Shown here: positions 44,879 through 53,931 of the stretch, piece by piece
Layout: every line of letters begins with the position of its first letter
Position numbering within the stretch: position 1 is the first letter of the stretch
Assembly (NCBI RefSeq): GCF_000426565.1
Contig: NZ_AUFP01000002.1
Location: forward strand, 248,001 to 312,000
Reading direction: 5' to 3'
Source of the DNA: Segatella albensis DSM 11370 = JCM 12258
GTDB lineage: Bacteria > Bacteroidota > Bacteroidia > Bacteroidales > Bacteroidaceae
DNA: 64,000 nucleotides
Made by a program: the position numbers and the translations under genes
The notes under the pieces: model-generated
Databases searched by the model: none
Told to the model about the DNA's origin: nothing
Seen by the model: only the letters and a program-made list of their open reading frames with translations

Positions 44879-45098
44879 GCGAATAGGTTTGTAGGTCTAT
44901 GTAGTTAAATAAAAAAGCCGATATTCCCAGTATTTTTTGATAGTTAAATCAGGCATCGAAAACACAACTTGTTGATTATCAAAGAATTGCATCATATACT
45001 ATAATTTCAGTATTCTGCATCAACCCGTCATCAATTCTGAATTCGCGAATTATGAGCACCTTTTAGCAATAGAAAATTAAGGAAATTAAACTTCGTTA

Positions 45099-45305
45099 AT
45101 GGTTGAAGACTTTGACTATAAAAAAGTAAAAGGTGCTTACTTTTATCATGTGACATCAACATATACAGCGGCTCCTAAAACCGTAGTCTTGACACAAGAC
45201 AAGTTTTTGACTATTCCTAAACCATTTGCAACAAAGATAATAATGAGTAAGCGTGAAACAAATCAAGAGAAGGCTCTTCAGAATGTCGATAAGGTTTTCT
45301 ACTGA
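45099..45305 (+). CDS. Small hypothetical protein
   Basis: A 68-residue frame (MVEDFDYKKVKGAYFYHVTS…NVDKVFY). No family is recognised, no signal or membrane segment is visible, and no promoter box precedes it at a standard distance. It ends just before a terminator-like hairpin (45334-45361). It could be a real short gene, a fragment or chance. Confidence 0.3.
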   Translation: MVEDFDYKKVKGAYFYHVTSTYTAAPKTVVLTQDKFLTIPKPFATKIIMSKRETNQEKALQNVDKVFY

Positions 45306-45333
45306 TCTTATTCGTCTATCATATATTCAACAA

Positions 45334-45361
45334 AAAAGGTTGCCCATGAGAGCAACCTTTT
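45334..45361. terminator. Terminator downstream of nhaD (bidirectional)
   Basis: AAAAGGTTGC (45334-45343) pairs with GCAACCTTTT (45352-45361), with A- and T-runs on either side. It serves nhaD on the minus strand and anything read from the left. Confidence 0.85.
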
Positions 45362-45387
45362 CTTATATCTTTCATATCTTACTTTCC

Positions 45388-46755
45388 TTATAGCGGTGTT
45401 GCAAAGATAAATGTGCGAATCACCCAATATGAGAAAATACCGGCGAGGTATCCAAGCAAAGCTATCAGCGATACATGCTTCATATACCAGCCAAAGGTAA
45501 TCTTCTCTAATCCCATGACAACAACACCGGCTGCACTTCCGATAATCAACATACTGCCACCAACTCCGGCACAATATGCCAACAACTGCCAGAAGATGCC
45601 GTCTACGGCCATATCACCAACGGCTTGTACTGGATACATTCCCATGCAACCGGCTACCAATGGTACGTTATCTACAATACTTGACAGTACACCAATGATT
45701 CCTGTCACCATGTAGTGATTACCGTTGAATGTGCTATTCAAACCTTGTCCTAAAGCTGTCAACACGCCTACTTCTTCCAAACATGCTACTGCCATCAGGA
45801 TACCGAGGAAGAACAATATCGTGCTCATATCTATACGGCGCAACAGATTGTTCACTCGTTTCTCGAATGTCTCATTCTTGTTACCATGCTTATGGAGGTT
45901 ACGATAGAATAATTCCGTTACGGTCCATAGTGTTCCTAATACCAATAGGATTCCGATAAACGGAGGAAGATGGGTGATACTCTTGAATACGGGTACGAAC
46001 ATCAATCCGCCTACTCCGACAAAGAAGATAACCTTGCGCTGTACATCATTGAACTCTGCTGGAAGAGCTGATGTCGTGTTCTGTTGAGCGTCTTTCTCAT
46101 TTACGAGTTCTCCCTTCAACTGGGTAGAGAGGATAGCGGCAGGGATAACCATGGAGATGACCGATGGTATAAAAATCTCAGAGATGACACCTGCTGCCGT
46201 GATCAAACCTTTGTTCCAAAGCATAATCGTCGTCACATCACCAATCGGTGAGAAAGCACCACCGGAGTTGGCTGCGATGATAACCAACGAAGCATATATG
46301 ATACGATCCTTACGCTCCTTGACGAGTTTACGAAGAATCATGATCATCACGATGGAAGTTGTCAGGTTATCAAGGATCGCTGATAAGATAAAGGTCATGA
46401 AGGCTATCTTCCACAACAAGCTCTTCTTGCTCTTGGTCTTCATCACGCGACGAACCCAGTCGAATCCGCCATTCTGGTCTACGATCTCCACAATGGTCAT
46501 CGCTCCCATCAGGAAGAACAAGGTGGTAGAGGTGCTACCGAGGTGTTTCTCGATGATGTCGCTTACGGTAATGGCTATCTGATCAGGAGCAACTCCCGGA
46601 AGATAACTGGACGGGGCAATCATATAGATCGTCCAACAGACTACAAACATCAACAAGGCAATGGCTGCTTTATTGATTTTGGTAATGCTCTCGATGGCTA
46701 TAAAGAAATAGCCCAAAACGAAAGCTGAAATAATCGCAATAGTAATCGTGCTCAT
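45388..46755 (-). CDS. nhaD: Na+/H+ antiporter NhaD
   Basis: A 455-residue membrane protein with about a dozen helices, in the NhaD/ArsB-type ion transporter superfamily. Typical blocks are FFLMGAMTIVEIVDQNGGF, LSAILDNLTTSIVMIMIL, NSGGAFSPIGDVTTIMLW and the mirrored SSIVDNVPLVAGCMGM, with the paired DN motifs of the two inverted repeats. It exports Na+ or Li+ in exchange for protons. A single gene with its own -7 box (46808-46815) and terminator. Confidence 0.93.
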   Translation of the reverse strand: MSTITIAIISAFVLGYFFIAIESITKINKAAIALLMFVVCWTIYMIAPSSYLPGVAPDQIAITVSDIIEKHLGSTSTTLFFLMGAMTIVEIVDQNGGFDWVRRVMKTKSKKSLLWKIAFMTFILSAILDNLTTSIVMIMILRKLVKERKDRIIYASLVIIAANSGGAFSPIGDVTTIMLWNKGLITAAGVISEIFIPSVISMVIPAAILSTQLKGELVNEKDAQQNTTSALPAEFNDVQRKVIFFVGVGGLMFVPVFKSITHLPPFIGILLVLGTLWTVTELFYRNLHKHGNKNETFEKRVNNLLRRIDMSTILFFLGILMAVACLEEVGVLTALGQGLNSTFNGNHYMVTGIIGVLSSIVDNVPLVAGCMGMYPVQAVGDMAVDGIFWQLLAYCAGVGGSMLIIGSAAGVVVMGLEKITFGWYMKHVSLIALLGYLAGIFSYWVIRTFIFATPL

Positions 46756-46807
46756 TTTTTATGTTAGTGTTATATTTTAGTGTTTCTGAATTTTCCAAAT
46801 TCGCGAG

Positions 46808-46815
46808 CAAAGATA
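46808..46815 (-). promoter_or_regulatory. -7 box of nhaD
   Basis: TATCTTTG on the minus strand, about 53 bp upstream of the nhaD start. Confidence 0.5.
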
Positions 46816-46879
46816 CACTTTTCTTTCGAGAAAAACAAGAAATAAGATGGCTCTATGTTTTGCATTCGTTTTTTTTTCG

Positions 46880-46887
46880 TATATTTG
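46880..46887 (+). promoter_or_regulatory. -7 box of the operon ending in recA
   Basis: TATATTTG followed five bases later by the ATG at 46893. The transcript would start at or within a few bases of the start codon, so the first gene may be leaderless. Confidence 0.5.
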
Positions 46888-46892
46888 CAACT

Positions 46893-47492
46893 ATGAATGA
46901 AGAGAATATCAAACTAAGCGAAAATGTTATCATCGCCGATGCTGACTACATCGACCATGTGGCTTTTATGCTGAGTGTTCAGTTCGAGCGAATGATCGGT
47001 CGGAAAATTCCTCAGGCTGACCTTAGTCAGTGGGCTGTCTGCATTGCCCTCGACGGAGGATTGAGAAACAAAGGCAAGAAGCATGAGACGCAGGTGGTAC
47101 TGATCCACGAGGCCAAGAACAAGAAGATGGAGAACTTCCAGCCTTCTGACTATGAGAAAGAACTTAATGCTCAGGCTTTCGAGGACAAGGAACTCGGGGA
47201 GTTCATCATCAATGCTTTCGCCATCAATGATATAGCAAGCAAAGATGAGTACATTCTCGACCTCGTCAAGACGGTGTGCAACCATGATGAGGTGAATCGC
47301 GTGATGATCATCCCGAACGGGGAAGAAGGCGACATCTACGACAAACTGCGCGACACGCTGCGCAATGTGGATGAAGACAAACATATCACCATGTTTGCCA
47401 TGCAGCCGATGCCTGGCGGAAACTTTAAGCAGGAGATACTGGGCTATTCTCTGATGAGTGCTCTCGGTATTCGTGCTGACGAAATAAAATAG
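46893..47492 (+). CDS. Conserved Bacteroidales protein of unknown function
   Basis: A 199-residue soluble protein starting MNEENIKLSENVIIADADYI. It has alternating strands and helices (WAVCIALDGGLRNKGKKHETQVVLIHE, VMIIPNGEEGDIYDKL, HITMFAMQPMPGG). It is probably a Bacteroidales-specific DUF family that I cannot name securely. The frame is open 44 residues further upstream, but that stretch crosses the promoter and is not protein-like. It heads an operon with carboxynorspermidine dehydrogenase and recA. Confidence 0.7.
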   Translation: MNEENIKLSENVIIADADYIDHVAFMLSVQFERMIGRKIPQADLSQWAVCIALDGGLRNKGKKHETQVVLIHEAKNKKMENFQPSDYEKELNAQAFEDKELGEFIINAFAINDIASKDEYILDLVKTVCNHDEVNRVMIIPNGEEGDIYDKLRDTLRNVDEDKHITMFAMQPMPGGNFKQEILGYSLMSALGIRADEIK

Positions 47493-47529
47493 AAACCAAA
47501 CAATTTTCATACCTATATCTACAAGAAAA

Positions 47530-48768
47530 ATGGGAAGAGTTTTAATGATTGGAGCTGGTGGCGTTGCTACCGTAGCAGCATTCAAAATCGTTCAGAATGC
47601 TGATGTTTTCACAGAGTTAATGATCGCAAGCCATCATAAGGCTAAATGTGACCGTCTTGTCAAGTCGATCCATGACAAAGGCTATAAGATGAACATCAAG
47701 ACTGCTGAGGTCGACGCTGATGATGTAGAACAGCTGAAGGCACTTTTCAATGACTATAAACCAGAATTGGTCATCAACTTGGCTTTGCCATATCAGGATC
47801 TTACAATCATGGATGCTTGTTTGGCATGCGGATGCAACTATCTGGACACAGCCAACTACGAACCTAAGGACGAGGCTCACTTTGAGTATTCTTGGCAGTG
47901 GGCTTACAAGGAGAAATTCGAACAGGCTGGCCTTACCGCAATCTTAGGTTGTGGTTTCGACCCGGGCGTATCGGGCATCTTCACCGCTTATGCTGCTAAG
48001 CATCATTTCGACGAAATTCAATATCTCGACATTGTAGACTGCAATGCCGGTAATCACCATAAGGCTTTTGCCACAAACTTTAATCCGGAAATCAACATCC
48101 GTGAGATCACTCAGAAGGGTCTTTATTACGAAGATGGTAAATGGATTGAGACTGAGCCTCTGGAGATTCACAAGGAGCTCACCTACCCTAACATCGGTGG
48201 TCGCGAGAGCTATCTGATGCACCACGAGGAGTTGGAGAGTTTGGTCAAGAACTATCCTACCATCAAGCGTGGTCGTTTCTGGATGACATTTGGTCAGCAG
48301 TATCTTACTTATCTCGACTGCATCCAAAACTTGGGTATGAGTCGTATCGATGAGGTGGAATATGAGGCTCCTTTGGCGGATGGTTCAGGTAAGACTGTGA
48401 AGGTGAAGATTGTTCCGCTGCAGTTCCTCAAGGCTGTGTTGCCTAACCCTCAGGATCTTGGCGAGAACTACGACGGAGAGACTTCTATCGGTTGTCGTAT
48501 TCGCGGACTTAAAGATGGCAAGGAGCACACCTATTATATATATAATAACTGTAAGCATCAGGAAGCTTATCAGGAGACCGGTATGCAGGGTGTAAGCTAC
48601 ACCACTGGTGTTCCTGCCATGATCGGTGCAATGATGTTCCTCAAAGGCATCTGGAAGAAACCTGGAGTTTGGAACGTGGAGGAATTCGATCCGGATCCAT
48701 TCATGGAGCAACTCAACAAACAGGGATTGCCTTGGCACGAGGAATTTGACAAAGACATAGAACTATAA
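47530..48768 (+). CDS. Carboxynorspermidine/carboxyspermidine dehydrogenase
   Basis: A 412-residue enzyme of the saccharopine dehydrogenase superfamily. It has an N-terminal Rossmann motif (LMIGAGGVATVAAFKIVQ), the LVINLALPYQDLTIMDACLACG block, GFDPGVSGIFTAYAAKH, and a C-terminal HKELTYPNIGGRESYLMHHEELESL region typical of carboxynorspermidine synthases. It reductively joins a diamine and aspartate semialdehyde in the alternative spermidine pathway used by many gut Bacteroidetes. The decarboxylase partner (NspC) is not in the window. It lies 18 bp before recA. Confidence 0.9.
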   Translation: MGRVLMIGAGGVATVAAFKIVQNADVFTELMIASHHKAKCDRLVKSIHDKGYKMNIKTAEVDADDVEQLKALFNDYKPELVINLALPYQDLTIMDACLACGCNYLDTANYEPKDEAHFEYSWQWAYKEKFEQAGLTAILGCGFDPGVSGIFTAYAAKHHFDEIQYLDIVDCNAGNHHKAFATNFNPEINIREITQKGLYYEDGKWIETEPLEIHKELTYPNIGGRESYLMHHEELESLVKNYPTIKRGRFWMTFGQQYLTYLDCIQNLGMSRIDEVEYEAPLADGSGKTVKVKIVPLQFLKAVLPNPQDLGENYDGETSIGCRIRGLKDGKEHTYYIYNNCKHQEAYQETGMQGVSYTTGVPAMIGAMMFLKGIWKKPGVWNVEEFDPDPFMEQLNKQGLPWHEEFDKDIEL

Positions 48769-48786
48769 TATAGATTAGAATAAGAA

Positions 48787-49824
48787 ATGGCAAAAGATAC
48801 AGAAAATGCAGCAGCCAACAAGGCCGACAAAGAAGGCAAACTGAAGGCGCTGCAAGCAGCCATGTCGAAGATCGAAAAAGACTTCGGTAAGGGCTCTATC
48901 ATGAAATTAGGTGATGAGAAGGTTGAAGATGTGGACGTGATTCCTACCGGTAGCCTCAGCCTCGACATCGCTCTCGGTGTAGGTGGTTACCCTCGTGGCA
49001 GAATCATTGAAATCTATGGTCCTGAGTCTTCTGGTAAAACGACCTTGGCTATCCATGCCATTGCCGAAGCACAGAAGAATGGTGGTATCGCTGCCTTCAT
49101 CGATGCTGAGCATGCTTTCGACCGCTTCTATGCCGAGAAACTGGGTGTAGACGTGGAAAACCTTTTCATCTCACAACCTGACAACGGCGAACAGGCTTTG
49201 CAGATCGCTGACCAGCTCATCAGTTCATCTGCCATCGACATCTTGGTAGTGGACTCTGTGGCAGCACTTACTCCAAAGGCTGAAATCGAGGGTGACATGG
49301 GTGACAACAGAGTTGGTTTGCAGGCTCGCTTGATGAGTCAGGCTTTGCGCAAGCTTACCTCTACGATTTCCAAGACCAACACCACATGTATCTTCATCAA
49401 CCAGTTGCGTGAGAAGATCGGTGTCATGTTTGGCAATCCGGAGACCACTACAGGTGGTAACGCACTGAAATTCTATTCTTCGGTACGTCTTGACATTCGC
49501 CGTGTCACCTCTATCAAGGATGGCGATCAGATCTTAGGAAACCAAGTTCGCGTGAAAGTTGTCAAGAATAAGGTTGCCCCTCCTTTCCGCAAAGCAGAAT
49601 TCGAAATCACCTTCGGCGAGGGTATCAACAAGGTTGGCGAGATTCTCGACTTAGGCGTAGAATACGATCTTGTACAGAAGAGCGGTAGTTGGTTCAGCTA
49701 TAATGGCGCCAAGTTGGCACAAGGACGTGAAGCAACAAAAAATCTGCTCAAAGATAACCCAGAGCTCTGCGAGGAACTGGAAAAGAGAATCAAAGAAGCT
49801 ATCGCTGCAAGAGCAGAGAAATAA
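48787..49824 (+). CDS. recA: Recombinase A
   Basis: A 345-residue RecA with Walker A GPESSGKT, the [14 protein letters not shown] block, the L2/DNA-binding region ([26 protein letters not shown]) and a C-terminal domain. It catalyses homologous strand exchange and triggers SOS. It is the last gene of its operon, followed by a strong terminator. Confidence 0.98.
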   Translation: MAKDTENAAANKADKEGKLKALQAAMSKIEKDFGKGSIMKLGDEKVEDVDVIPTGSLSLDIALGVGGYPRGRIIEIYGPESSGKTTLAIHAIAEAQKNGGIAAFIDAEHAFDRFYAEKLGVDVENLFISQPDNGEQALQIADQLISSSAIDILVVDSVAALTPKAEIEGDMGDNRVGLQARLMSQALRKLTSTISKTNTTCIFINQLREKIGVMFGNPETTTGGNALKFYSSVRLDIRRVTSIKDGDQILGNQVRVKVVKNKVAPPFRKAEFEITFGEGINKVGEILDLGVEYDLVQKSGSWFSYNGAKLAQGREATKNLLKDNPELCEELEKRIKEAIAARAEK

Positions 49825-49840
49825 ACGACAAATATACAGA

Positions 49841-49867
49841 GGTGTGACAACTTGTCACACCTTTTTT
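49841..49867 (+). terminator. Terminator after recA
   Basis: GGTGTGACAA directly followed by its near-complement (CTTGTCACACC) and TTTTTT. A 9-10-bp stem with a small loop. Confidence 0.9.
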
Positions 49868-49881
49868 ACTTCTTCCCCTAT

Positions 49882-49897
49882 TGGCACATGGTTTGTT
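49882..49897 (+). promoter_or_regulatory. Sigma-54-like element upstream of dnaK
   Basis: TGGCAC, five bases, TTGTT resembles the -24/-12 sigma-54 consensus TGGCAC-N5-TTGCW with one mismatch. A start near 49908 would leave a leader of about 60 nt. No housekeeping TAnnTTTG box is seen in this gap. Confidence 0.35.
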
Positions 49898-49970
49898 ATT
49901 ATCTAAATGTTCGCGGATCAACCCGCACATATATTAATAATAGAATAATAACAAAAAAGAAAATACAATT

Positions 49971-51872
49971 ATGGGAAAGATTATTGGAATCGACTTAGGT
50001 ACTACAAACAGTTGTGTTGCTGTATTCGAAGGTAACGAACCTACTGTAATCGCTAACAGCGAGGGTAAACGTACTACTCCTTCTGTTATCGGTTTCGTAG
50101 ATGGCGGCGAGCGTAAGATCGGTGACCCTGCAAAGCGTCAGGCTATCACTAACCCTACAAAGACCATCTACTCTATCAAGCGTTTCATGGGTGAGACTTA
50201 TGAGCAGTCAAAGAAAGAGGCTGAGTCAATGCCTTACACCGTAATCAATGAGAATGGTTACCCACGTGTACAGATCGATGACCGCAAATATACTCCACAG
50301 GAGATTTCTGCAATGGTTCTTCAGAAGATGAAGAAGACCGCAGAGGATTATCTTGGTCAGGAAGTTACCGATGCTGTCATCACAGTACCTGCTTACTTCT
50401 CTGATTCTCAGCGTCAGGCTACTAAGGAGGCTGGTCAGATTGCTGGTCTTAACGTTCAGCGTATCGTAAACGAGCCAACTGCTGCTGCACTTGCTTATGG
50501 TGTAGACAAGAACGACAAAGATATGAACATCGCAGTATTCGACCTTGGTGGTGGTACTTTCGATATCTCTATCTTGAACTTCGGTGGTGGTGTATTCGAG
50601 GTTCTTTCTACTAATGGTGATACTCACCTCGGTGGTGATGACTTCGACCGTGTAATCATCAACTGGTTGATCGATGGTTTCAAGGCTGACGAGGGTATCG
50701 ACTTGAGCAAAGACCCTATGGCAATGCAGCGTTTGAAGGAAGCTGCAGAGAAGGCTAAGATCGAGTTGAGTTCTTCTACTTCTACTGAGATCAACTTGCC
50801 ATATATCACAGCAGAGGGTGGTGTACCAAAGCACTTGGTTAAGACTTTGACTCGTTCACAGTTCGAGCAGTTGGCACACGACCTGATCCAGGCTTGTCTT
50901 GTACCATGCCAGAATGCTATCCGTGACGCAAAACTTTCAACTTCAGATATCGACGAAGTTATCCTCGTAGGTGGTAGCTCTCGTATCCCTGCCGTTCAGA
51001 CTTTGGTAAAGAACTACTTCGGCAAAGAGCCTTCTAAGGGTGTTAACCCAGACGAGGTTGTTGCAGTTGGTGCAGCTATCCAGGGTGCCGTTCTTAACAA
51101 GGAAGAGGGTGTTGGCAACATCGTATTGCTCGACGTTACCCCATTGACACTTGGTATCGAGACTATGGGTGGTGTAATGACCAAACTTATCGAGGCTAAC
51201 ACAACAATTCCTTGCAAGAAGAGCGAGGTATTCTCTACAGCTGCTGATAACCAGACAGAGGTTACCATCCACGTACTTCAGGGTGAGCGTCCAATGGCAG
51301 CACAGAACAAGAGTATCGGTCAGTTCAACTTGACAGGTATTGCTCCTGCACGTCGTGGTGTTCCTCAGATCGAGGTAACCTTCGATATCGATGCCAACGG
51401 TATCCTCAACGTAAGTGCTAAGGATAAGGCAACAGGTAAGGAGCAGAGCATTCGCATTGAGGCTTCATCTGGTTTGAGCGATGAGGAGATCAAGCGCATG
51501 AAGGCTGAAGCTGAGCAGAATGCTGAGAATGATAAGAAGGAGCGTGAGAGAATCGATAAGATGAACCAGGCTGACTCTATGATCTTCACCACTGAGAACT
51601 TCTTGAAGGATAATGGTGACAAGATTCCTGCAGACAAGAAGCCAGGTATTGAGGATGCTCTTAACAAGCTGAAAGAGGCTCATAAGAGTGGTGATGTTAC
51701 CGCTATCGACAATGCTATCAACAACTTGAACACTGTAATGCAGGCTGCTAGTCAGCAGATGTATCAGGGTGCTCAGCAGGCAGGTCCTCAGGCTGGCGCA
51801 CAGGATGGTGCTCAGCAGGGTCCAAAGCAGGATGATAACATCCAGGATGCTGACTTCGAGGAGGTGAAGTAA
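49971..51872 (+). CDS. dnaK: Chaperone protein DnaK (Hsp70)
   Basis: A 633-residue Hsp70. The ATPase domain (1 to about 380) carries [31 protein letters not shown] and [14 protein letters not shown]. The substrate-binding domain starts after the linker [17 protein letters not shown] helical lid follows and ends in a Gln/Gly/Ala-rich tail with a terminal acidic motif (DADFEEVK). Standalone, with no dnaJ or grpE adjacent. A possible sigma-54-type promoter and a strong terminator flank it. Confidence 0.98.
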   Translation: MGKIIGIDLGTTNSCVAVFEGNEPTVIANSEGKRTTPSVIGFVDGGERKIGDPAKRQAITNPTKTIYSIKRFMGETYEQSKKEAESMPYTVINENGYPRVQIDDRKYTPQEISAMVLQKMKKTAEDYLGQEVTDAVITVPAYFSDSQRQATKEAGQIAGLNVQRIVNEPTAAALAYGVDKNDKDMNIAVFDLGGGTFDISILNFGGGVFEVLSTNGDTHLGGDDFDRVIINWLIDGFKADEGIDLSKDPMAMQRLKEAAEKAKIELSSSTSTEINLPYITAEGGVPKHLVKTLTRSQFEQLAHDLIQACLVPCQNAIRDAKLSTSDIDEVILVGGSSRIPAVQTLVKNYFGKEPSKGVNPDEVVAVGAAIQGAVLNKEEGVGNIVLLDVTPLTLGIETMGGVMTKLIEANTTIPCKKSEVFSTAADNQTEVTIHVLQGERPMAAQNKSIGQFNLTGIAPARRGVPQIEVTFDIDANGILNVSAKDKATGKEQSIRIEASSGLSDEEIKRMKAEAEQNAENDKKERERIDKMNQADSMIFTTENFLKDNGDKIPADKKPGIEDALNKLKEAHKSGDVTAIDNAINNLNTVMQAASQQMYQGAQQAGPQAGAQDGAQQGPKQDDNIQDADFEEVK

Positions 51873-51892
51873 AAATAGATTAATTATATATT

Positions 51893-51928
51893 AAAGAGGT
51901 GCAGACAATGAATCTGCACCTCTTTTTT
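51893..51928 (+). terminator. Terminator after dnaK
   Basis: AAAGAGGTGCAGA (51893-51905) and TCTGCACCTCTTT (51913-51925) form a 13-bp stem with a 7-base loop, ending in T-run TTTTTT. Confidence 0.92.
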
Positions 51929-51953
51929 ATTATCGTAAATCGCAACGGTGTTT

Positions 51954-52665
51954 TTACTCTTGGTCAAGTACCTCCCAATGACCACTATAACCACTACCTA
52001 CATAACGAATATGTGGCATTTTTGCTAAGTGGCGCTTGATGGTCATTGAGGTAACCCCAAAATGTTTCGCCAAATCTTCTGTGGTAACATTAAAATTATC
52101 TTTAATTGCCTTCTCTATTTTTTCATCGAGAGTATCTTCTTGAGTAACACCTTGAGTAACACCTTGAGTAACATCTTGAGTAACATCTTGAGAAACATCT
52201 TTTGTAGGTCTCAAAAATGTCACCACAACAAAGCCTCCATTGACAATCCATGTTGGTGCTGCTACACCTCTCTTTTGGCAAGCCTCCATGATGCGTTTCA
52301 CGCCCGAGCCCCAGTTCTCAATATAGGTTGTACTATATAGCACATTAGCAATAAGCGGGTTGTATGGATATGAAATATGTGGCTGAAGAATATTCTCTGG
52401 TGTAATCTGTGGTGGCAGCGTTTAGAGGTTTGTTATCTGTCGTCAACTTCCATTTTCCCAACACATCCTCAATAGGTTCAGTTAGAGCCAAATCTGACAA
52501 CCGACCTCTTTCAACGCCAAGACGAACAACACCACGTATCAGTTTCTCGTCCAATGAACTGATATTCGTAAACTCCGATAATTCACCAGTAGTTTTCTTC
52601 AGTTCCAACTGACGATGCTCGTCAGCTTGTATCAGTTCCTTCAGTTCTTCTATTGTAAGTGACAT
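51954..52665 (-). pseudogene. Decayed AlbA_2/schlafen-type ATP-binding protein
   Basis: Pieces of one gene are in two frames. The first piece (52665 to 52345) starts MSLTIEELKELIQADEHRQLELKKTTGEL, the AlbA_2 start, then jumps to SEFTNISSLDEKLIRGVVRLGVERGRL and KWKLTTDNKPLNAA, so about 100-150 residues are missing. It then frameshifts. The second piece continues as PQITPENILQPHISYPYNPL, IANVLYSTTYIENWGSGVKR, a variable linker and a C-terminal winged helix (VTTEDLAKHFGVTSMTIKRHLAKM). Intact relatives run to about 450-500 residues. A 12-bp tandem repeat (52139-52198, five units encoding D/GVTQ) sits in the linker. It follows abiH by 36 bp. Confidence 0.75.
52139..52198. repeat. Five 12-bp tandem repeats in the AlbA_2 remnant
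   Basis: Units of CTTGAGTAACAC/T, the last one CTTGAGAAACAT, encoding (D/G)VTQ on the minus strand. The 12-bp unit keeps frame, so copy number can change linker length without frameshift. Confidence 0.85.
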
Positions 52666-52701
52666 ATATTTATGGCGTTTTTGTTCTGTTTTATTGCTTA
52701 T

Positions 52702-53931
52702 CTACATCGAAATAAGTGGTTCACAATATGTTTTGTTTACCACCCTGTCTCTCATAAGTTTCATATCAGTGAAATTTCGACTGATATTCTGTATTATATC
52801 AAGATAATTGTCTGTACCATCTTCTTTAATATAATAGTATGGCTTGATGGATAAACAATTTTTGTGTTCAAAAAGAGTGTTTAGTAGTGTCCTATCTGAA
52901 TTACCACATGAATGACCCATAATACATACTTGATATGGTGCAGAATCCATAAATGCCAATGCATTTCTATAATTGTCAGTCTCCAAATACTTAATGGTTT
53001 TCAAATTGCATAGGCATCCATTGTCATTAAGATTTTTCAGTGCCTGATAATTTTCATCTATTTCATCGCCATATCCAAATATTATATTTTGTGGTTTGTC
53101 TAATTCCCCATGTATGTAATTAAGGAAAAAGTTCTGATTATGATACAAATGAACCGTTTTCGTATAGTTGAAACTTAAAAGCATTATATGGTCTGGCAGC
53201 ATAAAAGGCCTAGGATAATCAACATAGTAAATTTCATGGCAATGTTTTTTATAATTGTCCACATAATCAGAATCAAATTCCTCTTTGTATCTTTGCATTT
53301 TACTTGCCCAGTATGAATTGTCCTGTTTCATGCACCAGTCTATATACTCTTTTAACTGAAAGGACTTCCCAACAGAGATTTCTTTCGGATTGATTGGAGA
53401 GTATATTTTGTTCCAGATAGATTCATTAATCTTGGTATCAGTGTTATTTACTAAGCTTAAGTATTGAACAAGTTTCTCTTGCAATGTATGAAGCTGTTGA
53501 TTCAATTCCTCGACAGTAGTTTCAGTATTTCCTTTTAAAGCACATTTAGACAACAAATCATAGTACTCATTCTCAATATCTACCCACTTCTTAGTTTCAA
53601 TACTTTTACATATTTGTTGAAGGAAAGGACTTATCCAATAATCGCATAAATCTTTATCCTCTTTTGCTAAGTGTATTACATCATTTACATCCCATGGAAT
53701 CAATGGATTTTCTCGTCTATAATACCAACCTTGAAAAACTGATGCCCAATTCAAGACTTCTACATTATCCTTAATCATGAATGAACACAATCCGTCCGTC
53801 TCTGTTTTATTTAGACCACGTAAAAGCTTCTCTCCCCAGTCTTTCCAATACCAGTCAATAAAGTTTTTATAACTAGTTTTTAAACCGTGAGCCAAGTCGA
53901 AGCCATTTCCTATGAGAACTATTCTATTCAT
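52702..53931 (-). CDS. abiH: AbiH family abortive-infection protein
   Basis: A 409-residue protein with the AbiH N-terminal motif IVLIGNGFDLAHGLKTSYKNFI and the C-terminal blocks MLLSFNYTKTVH, IIFGYGDEID and VCIMGHSCGNSDRTLLN. AbiH was described as an abortive-infection protein against lactococcal phages; its mechanism is unknown. Its start overlaps the stop of hsdR by eight bases, so it is translated as part of the restriction-modification operon. It is AT-rich compared with hsdR and hsdM. Confidence 0.85.
   Translation of the reverse strand: MNRIVLIGNGFDLAHGLKTSYKNFIDWYWKDWGEKLLRGLNKTETDGLCSFMIKDNVEVLNWASVFQGWYYRRENPLIPWDVNDVIHLAKEDKDLCDYWISPFLQQICKSIETKKWVDIENEYYDLLSKCALKGNTETTVEELNQQLHTLQEKLVQYLSLVNNTDTKINESIWNKIYSPINPKEISVGKSFQLKEYIDWCMKQDNSYWASKMQRYKEEFDSDYVDNYKKHCHEIYYVDYPRPFMLPDHIMLLSFNYTKTVHLYHNQNFFLNYIHGELDKPQNIIFGYGDEIDENYQALKNLNDNGCLCNLKTIKYLETDNYRNALAFMDSAPYQVCIMGHSCGNSDRTLLNTLFEHKNCLSIKPYYYIKEDGTDNYLDIIQNISRNFTDMKLMRDRVVNKTYCEPLISM

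Larger units (their letters stand above)
44418..45098. other. Intergenic region behind cysK with terminator, candidate sRNA and repeats
   Basis: About 680 bp without a convincing protein gene. It holds the bidirectional cysK terminator, a candidate minus-strand small RNA with a canonical promoter (44433-44624), a pair of 22-bp repeats (44835-44878) of the same family as 4949-5036, and AT-rich sequence with nothing further recognised. Confidence 0.65.
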
